A stretch of DNA of 64,000 nt from Patella vulgata (lineage: Eukaryota > Mollusca > Gastropoda > Patellidae), in NCBI RefSeq assembly GCF_932274485.2, contig NC_065885.2, forward strand, positions 30,331,062-30,395,061, given 5' to 3'. Shown here one piece after another: positions 36,500-46,987 of this stretch. A model generated the notes under the pieces. That model did no database searches. It saw nothing but the letters and a program-made list of their open reading frames with translations, and was not told the origin of the DNA. Each line of letters starts with the position of its first letter. Position 1 is the stretch's first letter. A program made the translations under genes and the position numbers.

Positions 36500-37264
36500 C
36501 AGTTTTATTTGAAAAAGTAGTGGACTATTTTTATGTGTTTGTAATATAGGGAGGAAGGGTTTTCATGTATTATAAAACAATGTTTTGTTTGTATGATTGA
36601 ATTAAAATGTTTAGTATATGTATTGTTTTTGTGTGACTCATTGTAAATAAAATTGCTACAGGGAATTATCAACCTGAAAAAGTGATTAGACAAATCTATG
36701 CACTCACTTTGATTTTCTTTCAATACCAATCAAATGAACAGTCCCTGCCAATTATTTTTTTAAAAATCTGACCAGACCTGTAGTGTACATAAGTGCATTC
36801 TTAAGAAAAGTTGGACAGACTCATGAGACAGCAATATGTCCACACAAAATATGAGTGTATAAAAGGTTTCAACTGAACAATAAAAGTACGCTAGTGTGTG
36901 TACAAGGGGCAACAACTCTGTGAAAAAATGTTGTGTGACATCCAATTTCCATACTGTTTCTACTCAACCACCTCCAACTCTAAATTTTAAAAAAAACAAA
37001 ACATATTCAGCATTTACAAGAATTGTTGACCGATGGTGGGCAGGAATCTTGGCAATACCTACACATGAGTTTTATTTTCTGTTAAACATTTAATGAAAGG
37101 GGGATAACTTAGTGTGCTTTATGAAGACAAATGCCCATTCCTGATGAGAGGTTTGCGAGGAATGTTAATGTCCCTTCTCTTTTACCAAGTTTAGGATCTG
37201 CTTGATGGGACGGAAATGGAATCTGGGTTTCTAATTTGACCAAGAAGAAAAATAATCTCTAACC
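36500..37264. other. Intergenic stretch without recognised gene
   Basis: AT-rich sequence with no supported exon. Short open frames here show no domain signature. Confidence 0.45.
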
Positions 37265-37472
37265 AGGCCCCGAGTTCATATAGAATTGACTCAAAATTGT
37301 TCATCTTAATTTAACTAAAATATAACCCTTTATAAAACTTTTCTTGTTTTAATGTATCTAATATATATCAATAAGAAATTTTGTGTATCTTATCTAGGTC
37401 AAAGATATTTCTCAAAAACAGTGAATGAAATTTAAGTAAATTTTTAAGTCTGAGAATGCTTTGTGAAGTCGG
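37265..37472. mobile_element. MITE family B, second copy
   Basis: It shares TTTAACTAAAATATA, TTTTAATGTATCTAATATAT, AGGTCAAAGATATTTCTCA and CTGAGAATGCTTTGTGAA with 21187-21362. The left terminal repeat is more eroded. Confidence 0.65.
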
Positions 37473-37479
37473 GACCATG

Positions 37480-37790
37480 TTTAATCCCTGTGTTGACTGA
37501 CAAAGTTCATAAGGATTTTCCAGCGTGTTTCCCACTTTGTCAGCGGTGCAGGTTGGAGGGCCTGACAAAGGACAATGTATGGTCGTTAGGTTGGGACAAG
37601 TAACCAAGGTCCTGTGTACACATTGGCGTGCATGTAATAGAACCCTTGGCAATTGGAATTCCATATAAGAGTAGGCCGTAGTGGCACTGTCTGGGCAAAA
37701 TTCCTTCATAGCACACTGTATTGCATAATACCATCTTCATTAGCCCAGTAGAAGCAAAACAGTGGGACGTTAAACCCCATTTCATTTCAC
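37480..37790 (+). mobile_element. Family II SINE
   Basis: TTTTCCAGCGTGTTTCCCAC, TTGTCAGCGGTGCAGG, GGTCCTGTGTACACATTGGC, CATATAAGAGTAGGCCGTAG and CATAGCACACTGTATTGC lead to the tail GGGACGTTAAACCCCATTTC. The tRNA-like head is mostly missing. Confidence 0.82.
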
Positions 37791-37899
37791 TCTTTCATGC
37801 ATGTGCTGAAAATTCATAACAACATTAGTCATTTCCATTATTTAATAAGTTAGTTAATATTTAATCTAATCATTGAATAGCATTTAGCAATAGAACATA

Positions 37900-38178
37900 A
37901 TATAACACAAAACAGTTCTATGGATAACAATCACTATATTATATAACATTTCGATAAGATTTCACTGGTCGTTATCAAGCATACAGCTTACAAATGAGGA
38001 CAAAAATTGTGACAGTGTCATGGTTGCTAACTTCTGGGTTCTGTTATTATTGTTCAATGTACCTATATATAACACTGTCAGAAGTTGTATGCTTGATAAC
38101 GACCAGTGAAATCTTGTTGAAATCTTATATGTTATATAATGTAGTGATCTTTAAGATAGAATTGTTTTGTGTTATATT
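37900..38178. repeat. Hairpin element with spaced arms (GTTATCA/GAAA family)
   Basis: Left arm 37900-37984 (AGTTCTATGGATAACAATCA ... CTGGTCGTTATCAAGCATAC) and right arm about 38085-38178 are reverse complements separated by about 100 bp of unrelated sequence. It lies just 3' of the zinc-finger gene. Confidence 0.85.
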
Positions 38179-38289
38179 AGTTAATATACAAGAATCATCA
38201 TTAGAATATATTTAAATACAGATTAACAAATCCAGGTGGTTCTATTTGTACTCTCACATTAAATATCATTTGGGTATTATCATTTGTAT

Positions 38290-41200
38290 TTATAAATGTA
38301 TTTTAATATGCCTCTGTAAATGACTTGTTGTTAGAAATGATTTATCACATATATTACACACACAAGATCTTTCCCCAGTATGAATTTTTATATGTGTTTG
38401 TAAAAGTCTTTCATCATTGAAAGATTTCTGACAAATATGGCAGCAATAGGGTTTATCCTTATTGTGAATTCGCTGATGTCTCTTCAAATAACTATTCATT
38501 GTAAAAGATTTACCACAAACATCACATATGAAAGGTTTTTCACCTGTATGCATTCGGTGATGTTTTTGTAACGTATGTCTCTGTATAAAAGCTTTCTCGC
38601 AAAATTCACATTTAAAACGTCTATCCCCTGTATGAATACGAAGGTGTTTTTGAAGATTACTGTTTGACGAAAAACATTTCCCACAAATTTCGCAGGGATA
38701 TGGTCTCTCTTTGGTATGGGTTCTCATATGTCCTTTTAAATGATCCTTTTTACTGAATGGTTTCAAACATATTTCACAACTAAAAGCTTTTTCACCGGTA
38801 TGAATTAAGTCATGTCGTCGTAGATGACCTTTACTGAGAAAGGACATGTTACAAATCTGGCAGACGTATGGTCGTATTCCACTATGAATTTTCATATGTG
38901 TGTGTAAATTACTACGATGCGTGAACGTTTTACCACAGAAATCACAAATAAATGGTTTCTCCCCGGTATGAACTCGGGTGTGATCCTGCAATTCTCCTTT
39001 AGTAAAATAACTTTTATTACATAGTTCACAATTGTTAACTTTCTTTGCTGTGTGTTTCTGGACATGTTTTCTTAGTGAACGTTTCAGGCGATAGGCTTTA
39101 TCACATATTTTACATTTGTGAACATTTTGTGAATATTTCTTTTCGCTACATTTTGTGTTGACTCTAACAATCACTTGAACGTTGTCTTCAATATTCTGAA
39201 AATTAAAAAGAATTTCGAAATTTAAGTTTTTCAACAGGGCTATTAAAATATAAGTAACTGCAAAAAGGTATGCAATAAATGTTAATGAAATGAAATGGAG
39301 TTTAACGTCCTACTTTTCTGCTCCTAACCTGGGCTAATGAAGACGGGCATACGCCATACAGTGTGCTATGAGGGAAATTTTGCCCGGACAGCGGCACTAC
39401 GGCCTACTCTTATATCGAATTCCAACTGCCAAGGGATCTTTTACGTGCACGCCAATGTGTACACAGAATCTCGGTTTTTCGTCCCATCCGAACGACTAGA
39501 CAGCTTTCCTTGTCAGCCCCTCCGTCCTGCATCACTGACAAGGGAGAACCACGCCGGAAAATCTGGATGAACTTTCTCGGCCAATGCAGGGATCGAACAC
39601 CCGACCTCCAGGCTAGCGAGCTAGCGTCTTACCCACTTAGCCACGTGATCCCCAAATGTTAATGAAACACAAACCAAAGATTTTTAGGCTACCACACTCA
39701 ATATGGTTTTCTTTCTAGTAACATTTCTATACAGGATAAACCAAAGACATTTTGAGTATGGCACTCTGAAATTATGGCCATTTGGAGACTAGTAACAGCT
39801 TTGTTAAATTCCATTTTAGATGCTGATCTGGAGCTTAATCACAATTTTTTGAGGTAGGGGCACTCACTCTGTAAGTAATAAACCAATCTAATTAGTTTCT
39901 ATGATCCAGCTAAATCTCCAAATATATACAATCCATCACACTTTCATATTTGAAGTGGATTTATACAAAACATACGATAACTAACTTTAGTTTGCAATTC
40001 AATATTCTTATGTTGAGCCATATTCTCTTTTCTCTCCGTATTTACCACATAATTTTTCTGATCAACAAACGATATTAAACCTAATTCATCAGTCTCTGTC
40101 ACATCTGAATCTGGAGAACAAATTATCAAGAATATTATTAAAAATACATTATATCGCATCCTGATAATAAAATTAATGCAACCCATCAGATGTCTCTACT
40201 TGAATCAATTTCACTGTTCAGTGTATAGTATAAGCCATACCAATGACCGAGCTATTGCCTAATAATAATTAATATAAGGCCATACATTTATTGACAAGGC
40301 TTAGTTTTGTCCCCTGTCTTTAAAGAAAGCATGGGAATATAACACTTCATTTGTCATACTTTTGGAAACACATAACTCTGCTTCTAATTGAGCTACAATG
40401 TTCAAACTTGGTGTAGGTTTTCACTAGGTTCAATGAATATTTTCTGCTTAGGCTAAGCACAGATAATAAATTTGATTGGTCATTGCTTTGGGGCACAATA
40501 GCTTTGATTCTTATTTAAATTTAGTGAGAATGACAAAACTTGGTGTAGTACATGTATAGTTATATTACATCAATACCTTAACCGAGTTCAATAATGAGTG
40601 GTGAAGCAGGTTTATAGTTTCTTTACATCAATACCTTGAATTATGAGGTTAAAGAGAGGAAAAATTAATTTAATTACTCAAACCTTTATAAAGTTTTGGC
40701 TTTTTCCTGCCACAAACACACAGCATATGCCAACAACGTGTATGCCTTGGTGCAAGTCGCACAGTGATGTATTCTTTAATCGTCATCATTAATATACTTT
40801 AAAATACAGATGTGACGTCATCCTTTGATGTTGGTGTACCATTATTTCAAATAATGGTATGGTGTACCATTATTTCAAATAATGTTACTGGCAACATGCC
40901 AATCTTACATTTTTTATACTAGTGAAAATACTGGACTTGTGTTTGTATTTGTGTGGGATAGTGTTTGTATTTGTGTGGGATAGTGTTTGTATTTGTGTGG
41001 GATAGTGTTTGTATTTTAAGTAGTTAAATGGTCTCGAGCAAGACATTGCATAATATATTGAAAAAATGCTTGGGCTAATGCCGTTGTGCAGTATCAATAT
41101 ATTACTTAATGTCTCGCTCTCGACCATTAAACCACACATAATAAAACATGACAAACTTTTAAGATAACAACAAACTATAAAATTCTACCTTGGTCTGAAG

Positions 41201-44200
41201 AAACATTCAGATTTTCTGCCTGTAATAATTTAGCTTGTTGTACATCAACTGGTCTAATTTGACATTGTTCACAATAATATACATCTGGTATATCACTTCT
41301 GTCTATACCCATACAATTCATATGTTGCCATACACTACAAAAAATAAACAACTTTTAATGTGTACTGTATATCGAGGATTTAGAACATAATTGTGATAAG
41401 TCAATATATCAAGCATTGTGACTTATCACAATTATGTTCTAAACCCTCGATATGTGGTAATAATCCCCCAGCTACAAACTTCACAAGACTGTAAACAAAG
41501 TATAATGGTTTAATCGAGGATACAGATGATCTTATACAGATGATCTTAAGATTTTATACTGCCTAAAATTGATCACAAGTTATTCATCACTGGTATCAAA
41601 ATATATCTTCAAGAATTCTTCAAAAAATATTGAGCCAGTGATATAGGTCAAATCTAAATATTAAGGCCACCTGCAGATTTCGTCAAGGTTACGAGATGTA
41701 AACAGGGCTAGGTAATGTGATTATTGCCAAGGATTGTGGGTTAGGGTTACATCTAGCTCTGTTTACATCTCACAATCTTGTGGAAATCTGCAGGTGGCAT
41801 TAATAATTAGACCTAACCCAGTAATATTTCTGTTATGTTGCTCTCTAATTTTGAAAAGCATGAAAGATCTTTAACCCTGGGATGTTGTGACTACTACTCT
41901 CTCACTACAAGATAACTTCAGACAAGACCAATGACCTTGTCTATAATCTGAAACCAGTAACTTTTTTTCAATTGTGAAAGATGACAACATGGTGTAGTTT
42001 ATAAACAAAGGTTGCCAGTGGCCACTACATGTCTGTTATCTCACATTATTTATAGGACAAGCAATTTTCTTGTTTTACAGTAAACATCGTCTTCATTATA
42101 TTACCGAAGTATGCAAAACAAACTTTGAAATCTTGGATAAATTCAGATGATGGAATATAAATGAATTTTTGATCCACAGCCTCCCTTCAAATTTAATGTC
42201 AAATATATCTTACCAACACAAATCACAACAAATCATATATCCATCTTCATGTTTATATTCACAAATACAGCGAATAAAATTATCTTTGGCTGACAATACA
42301 ATAGGTTTGGATTTATGTTGAGACTCTGTTGCACTTTTGACTTGAACAGACGTGAATTCTACTGGAGGGAGACAAGCTAGAGATTCTTCCTCGATTTCAT
42401 TCTGAAAAAAAATCTGCCAGCATTAATATAACTAGCTGGTTACATGCATCCTTTGAAACATACTGAAGATAAACATAAACCTTAATTCAAAAAGTGTCAT
42501 CATAAATTAGATTTTAGAGGGAAACATTTCAATCACATTTCAGTCAAAACCTGAAACTCTTTGAATGGCTTCTATTAGGTTCGGAGGAAAATGTGATAAC
42601 GCCTAATTGTTCCTTTCAACCAATACCACAATTCTATCATAAAATCTAAATTTTTCACTTCAAAACCCCTAAATTTTTACAAATCCCACTGAAATCTGAT
42701 AAGCTGCTTGGTTGAAACGGTAAAAAAACAGACGCAATGGACCAGCAAAGAGCTATTTCACATATGTACATTTCAGTTGTAAAATATGAACAAACCTGTT
42801 GTGCAGAAATCAGTTTTAAACAGTAATCTTTCAGCAGCTGAGCTGATATTGTTTCTGCTGTCTCGTAAAGTCCTTGACAATTTTCAAGATTTACCAAACT
42901 GATCAATTCTTTCTGGCATCTTAAAAATAGGAAACATAGGTTACCAGACAATGGAGAATAACCCCCACACCCACAAAAGCTAAGTCGTCCGAGAAGTCCA
43001 TGAAAGTTTCTGCTCAGTCAAGGGCTATAATTCTGTAATTAATTATCAATCACTGAAAGTCATGGAAATAAACAGTGTGTGTATATATTGCATGTCAATT
43101 GGATGACAACTTTAGGTGCTAGAACATCAACAAACTTTGTCCGGTAATGATTAGAAATCGTTAAAAATCAACAGACTTTTTGGTTCCTAAATATAATTAC
43201 TGTGTATATTTACAGTTAATTGGATGAAAACTTTAGCCTCTAGAACTCACACACAGATGGGCAGACAGGGGTGATGACAAAATACAACCAGAGAGAAAGA
43301 AATGGGGTTTAACATCCACTCAACACAAACTGGGTCATTTCGGGACTAACATGGTTCAATTTTATTTCAATAATTCGCTTGTGCATAGGGATCTTTTGCT
43401 GTGGGAGGAAACCCGGAATCCCAGAGAAAACCCACGAGGTGGGACAAGCCACCCTACTTCTTGTCATGTACAAGCATGAATTGAAACCATGCCACTTGAC
43501 TCAATGATAGATCTTGTGAGTTCACACTCACACATTAAACCACTAGACCACCCAACCCCCTCAATATACAACCTTGTGTAAAACACCATACAAATTCAAT
43601 GGAAATGAAATGTGGTTTAACATTCTACTTTTAAGCACCAATCAACCCAATGCATGGTGCTATAGCTATGAGGAAAATTTTGCCATAACAGCAGCATTTC
43701 CTCCTACTCTTTATCAAATTCCAATGCCAGCTTGAACATTGACAAATTCTTCATGCTATGTGAAATTCAATTGGGCTCTCATCTCAGTACAGACCAACCA
43801 CCCTGGAAATTGAACAGCTAAGATATTTCTGACTGAATGTATATGCCAAAGTAAGATGTCTTATGGAAACACAGCAACAAAATGACAGTACATAATATTA
43901 AACATACATTATGCAAGAGCTAAACCTGCCTATTGCAGGTCTTTCTTTAGGCCGGAAATGTTATCTAAATTATTAATTAGCCATTAATTAACTTATCCAG
44001 ACCATAATCAACCCTTGATGTCATCGCTAGCCTGTGATATTTACTGGATTAGGATCCGATCAGCTGCTCAATGCTCATTCATGATTAAATCAAGAAATGG
44101 AATCGAGAATATTTACTGGATTAGGATCTGATCTGCTGCTCAATGCTCATTCATGATTAAATGATTGGAATCGAGACTATGTTTTTAGTAATGATGATCG

Positions 44201-45983
44201 AGGCTAGGCCGAAAATTCAATTGCTATATTCTCAGTTCAGAGTGGATCAATTTGACTGAAATTTTCAGCAAATTCCCTTTACATTATCCGTGAGAGCTGA
44301 AATGAAATGAAATGAAATGGGGTTTAACGTCCTACTGTTCTGCTCCTATACTGAGCTAATGAAGACGGGCATACCAGCTCTTTATGTAATCTCCCATAAT
44401 GTATCTTTAAGCTTTCTTGTGATATACTTGTACTGTATTTGAGGGTAAGAACTGTCTTGATGCTTAAAGTGGCATTAAAGCTTTGGAGAACTTGTTTGGT
44501 CTGGAAAAACATAGTTACATAATCTGAAGCATGAAGGAATAGTAAGTGCTCAACAACTAATAAAGATTACCATTATTCAACAATTGCAATAACTCACAGG
44601 CTTACCTATCCCCAAAAATGGTAGGGGACACCAATTACAGTTCCAACAAGAATGGTATTGGAGAGGTTGGTTATTATAGAAAATGCAGTTTATACCTGTT
44701 ATTGAGAGCCAGTAGCTTATAGTTAATGGATTCCTGTAGTAGTTGTAGAAGAAAAGGTATGTCTTCCTCTGCATGTATTTCTTGTGTGTAAACCCACTTG
44801 ATCATAGCATACGCCACTTCATATTTAATATCTTAATTAAAATCATAAAAAGATAATTGGTTTACTATAAAATACATAATTAATAAGCCATGAAATTGCA
44901 CAAACATAATTACCTACCATAGAAAACAAAATTACACATACATACTTACATACCATTGAACACGAAATTATACAAACATATTTAAATACTATAGAACATG
45001 AAATTATACAAACATACTTTAATACCAATATTTCGAGACAGATATCATATTGTCTGCGTAGTGTAGCCTATTGTGACACTACCAAGTAGGCACATGTAAA
45101 AAAAACCTGAGGGTTGTCTTTTGTTTAATATTATAGCAGTTTATAATCATAATGTACATTTAGTGCATACCAGTAAGATTTAACTGTTCTCCATGGTTAA
45201 GGTCAACACCATCCCAATCATCGCTCTGTGCTAACAAAATCACTTTATGACCATATAGAGTTCTATTACCATTCAATAAAATCTTTAGATCACTAGAAAA
45301 AGATAAAGCTTGACATACATCACTTGATTTTTCCCACACTCTTAAAATCATGAGTCTCAAAACATGCAAATTATGTTAAATTGACAAAGCTTTATTATTA
45401 TGATGTCATAACCCCATAATATATCTTTAAGGGCTTATAATTTCCAAGTTATTTGATATTAAATATTACACAATGAGAGAGAGAGAGAGAGAGAGAGAGG
45501 AAAAGGGGGTTTAACGTTCACTCGACACAAACTAGGTCATTTCGGGACTAACATATGGTTTAATTTTATTTCAATAATTCGCTTGCTGGTTGGGGTCTTT
45601 ACCAATGGGAGGAAACCAGAGGATCCTGAGAAAACCCACGAGGTTGGACAGGCGACCCTAATTACACAATGAATAAAATTAAAACAATTAATGCATGTCC
45701 TTGTATACAAAATATATTATTGTCAGAGGCCTTAAAAAATACTGAATTAAACAATGAATTGAACTGAAATAATTTAATAGTGTCACCTGTATTCAGTTCT
45801 ATCGAACAAATTTCCTATGACTGTCAGTAAATTGGAAATAAACTTGTGTCCATTTAAATCTTTACAAACGCATTTTGCTGTTTCATAGTTTATTCTTGTA
45901 TCTGTAAAGACTTCTTGACTTTTAATGTTTAACATTATTAGAGGTTTACTTTGCGATTTTTTCACATCTAGAAAAAGATACAT
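38290..45983 (-). CDS. BTB-BACK / PHD / ten C2H2 zinc-finger protein, 8 exons
   Basis: Minus-strand exons A 45787-45983, B 45171-45292, C 44696-44831, D 42796-42919, E 42214-42401, F 41189-41334, G 39986-40110 and H 38290-39195 join in phase to 647 residues. A-D give a BTB domain (about 50-152) and start of a BACK region; SDLKILL, GHKVILLAQSDDW, MIKWVYT and ISLVNLENC align with ANKFY1 (rabankyrin-5). E-F give a PHD finger with ligands C238, C240, C252, C255, H260, C263, C277 and C280; CCVWQHMNCMGIDR is of KMT2E/MLL5 type, and W258 suggests an H3K4me3 cage (inference). H encodes ten C2H2 fingers (374-645). Exon E has no Met before the PHD cysteines, so PHD must be spliced to upstream exons. 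The start is uncertain: a TTTTTCTAG acceptor ends at 45968, so the first exon may lie upstream. Probably a nuclear chromatin-reading transcription regulator. Confidence 0.72.
39286..39653 (-). mobile_element. Family II SINE (reference copy)
   Basis: The most complete family II copy, about 370 bp, inside the last intron of the BTB-PHD-zinc-finger gene and in the same orientation. On the minus strand: A box TGGCTAAGTGG (39633-39643), B-box-like GTGTTCGATCC (39590-39600), a long unrelated body, and the tail AGGACGTTAAACTCCATTTC (about 39288-39310). Clearly tRNA-derived, not a tRNA gene. Confidence 0.9.
40813..41160. repeat. Dispersed repeat family E, copy 2, with 22-bp tandem array
   Basis: Reverse-oriented match to 34928-35185 (ATCCTTTGATGTTGGTGTAC, CATTATTTCAAATAATG, AAGACATTGCATAATATATT). 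Inside, at about 40937-41010, GTGTTTGTATTTGTGTGGGA plus TA is repeated four times. It lies in the intron between exons F and G of the BTB-PHD-zinc-finger gene. Confidence 0.75.
41369..41453. repeat. 35-bp-arm hairpin in an intron
   Basis: ATATCGAGGATTTAGAACAT with TAATTGTGATAAGTCA is mirrored by TGACTTATCACAATTA and TGTTCTAAACCCTCGATAT around a 15-base centre. It starts about 35 bp beyond exon F (intron side). Confidence 0.88.
41661..41803. repeat. Imperfect 50-bp-arm hairpin, MITE-like
   Basis: TTAAGGCCACCTGCAGATTT ... GAGATGTAAACAGGGCTAG is mirrored by CTAGCTCTGTTTACATCTC ... AAATCTGCAGGTGGCATTAA. Total 143 bp in the intron between exons E and F. Confidence 0.85.
43291..43560 (-). mobile_element. 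Family I SINE
   Basis: Begins on the + strand with GAGAGAAAGAAATGGGGTTT and AACACAAACTGGGTCATTTC, then GGGAGGAAACCCGGAATCC, a GAATTGAAACCATGCCA (B-box complement) and TTAAACCACTAGACCACCC (A-box complement). Full length, in the intron between exons C and D. Confidence 0.85.
43606..43830 (-). mobile_element. Family II SINE, degraded
   Basis: GAAATGTGGTTTAACATTCT (tail complement), CTATGAGGAAAATTTTGCC and ACTCTTTATCAAATTCCA follow family II order. The 5' part is blurred. Confidence 0.65.
44039..44178. repeat. 72-bp direct tandem duplication
   Basis: ATTTACTGGATTAGGATC, GCTGCTCAATGCTCATTCAT and GATTAAAT occur twice, 72 bp apart, in the intron between exons C and D. Confidence 0.88.
44300..44375 (-). 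mobile_element. Family II SINE 3' fragment
   Basis: AATGAAATGGGGTTTAACGT, CCTACTGTTCTGCTCC and GCTAATGAAGACGGGCATA are the complement of the family II tail. Truncated after about 75 bp. Confidence 0.8.
44895..45025. repeat. About 40-bp tandem repeat, three to four units
   Basis: Units of the form ACCATAGAACACGAAATTA plus TACAAACATACTTA repeat between exons B and C, with indels. The minus-strand frame they create is not considered coding. Confidence 0.7.
45474..45660 (-). mobile_element. Family I SINE, truncated
   Basis: GA tract, GGGGGTTTAACGTTCACTCG, ACACAAACTAGGTCATTTCG, CAATAATTCGCTTGC and GAGAAAACCCACGAGGTTGG. The tRNA-like head is missing. In the intron between exons A and B. Confidence 0.82.
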
Positions 45984-46488
45984 TAGTATTAGTCATGACA
46001 AGTCAGTCCCACAGATTAATTATTTTAGGTTGTTACTTTCATTCAGGCAATACATTTTGTTTTATTTCCGGGAACAGTTTACCATGAAATCGATTTTAAA
46101 AAAAACTGAGACACCATGGTGACCATGGACCTTATAACAACATGGCCTACAAAGTTTAGTGGCAAGGGTATCATTTTCCCAGATCGCTGATAACATTTTT
46201 CTGCAAAATTAAATATCAGATTTGGAAGTTATTGCCTCATAGATTTTAAAACAAAGTGTGTGGTTTTGTGTTATCTTAGATAATTTGTTTGGTTTTTTTG
46301 TGTTTTTTACCGTCCACCATTTTGATTTGACACGGGGTCACGTGACTGCCATTTTCACCTGGTATAGTCTATAAATTGGAATCGGATTCAACATTTGTCG
46401 TATGTCTGCGATATCACCTCGGTGGAAGCGGACATTAAGTAAAACTATAACACAACATTTGTCGTTTACCTTGACGAATGATGTAGCA

Positions 46489-46602
46489 TGTCTTTTGAAC
46501 GCCGAAGACCGACACCAAATGCCGAAGATATTTTAACTACCACCGAATTGTTACTAAATAGTACTAAGAAGTTGAAATTGAAATTGTGTGATAAACCATA
46601 GA
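46489..46602 (+). CDS. Possible short ORF or first exon of a divergent transcript
   Basis: An ATG opens MSFERRRPTPNAEDILTTTE, a 37-residue frame ending KLKLKLCDKP then TAG. The composition (Arg/Pro start, Thr/Leu/Lys run) looks protein-like rather than random, and it lies about 500 bp from the presumed 5' end of the minus-strand BTB gene, which would fit a bidirectional promoter. No clear donor site follows. I do not recognise it; it may be chance. Confidence 0.25.
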
Positions 46603-46761
46603 ATTAAATAGTCTACATTAAATACGTTATCTAATAATCTAGTTCTATGGACAAACGGACGCCGAGAGCTATGGGATATAATTACGAAAGATAACTAAAT
46701 TGTTTAGGGTTTGAAGTTTTTTTTCTCAGTCACTGAACTAAACTAAAATCATAATCGATAT

Positions 46762-46987
46762 AGGACAACTGTCTAGTCGTTCGGATGGGACAAAAAAACC
46801 AGGGTCCGTGTATATATTGGCAAGAACGTAAAAGATCCCTTGGCAGTTAGAATTTGATATAAGAGTAGCCAATAGAGCCGTTGCCCGGGAAAAAATTCCC
46901 TCATAGCACACTGTAGTATGTCATATGCCCGTCTTCATTAGCCCAGTCGGAGCAGAACAGTAGGACGTTAAACTCCATTTCATTTCA
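46762..46987 (+). mobile_element. Family II SINE, 5'-truncated
   Basis: GTCTAGTCGTTCGGATGGGA, AGGGTCCGTGTATATATTGG, GATATAAGAGTAGCC, CATAGCACACTGTAGTATG and the tail GTAGGACGTTAAACTCCATT. Head missing. Confidence 0.85.

Noticed and set aside
37368-37785. Minus-strand open frames of 81-113 codons
   Set aside because: They are the reverse reading of MITE B and a family II SINE.
38290-39234. Independent zinc-finger gene starting at the MKNLNF methionine
   Set aside because: TTTTAATTTTCAG at about 39196-39208 is a good acceptor, and downstream phase 0 matches exon G; the Met lies in the intron side. Kept as a less likely alternative.
44843-45028. 61-codon minus-strand frame with repeated KYVCIIS
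   Set aside because: Generated by a 40-bp tandem repeat within an intron.
42796-45983. Calling the BTB/BACK exons ANKFY1
   Set aside because: No ankyrin repeats or FYVE finger follow on the minus strand; the next in-phase exon carries a PHD finger.
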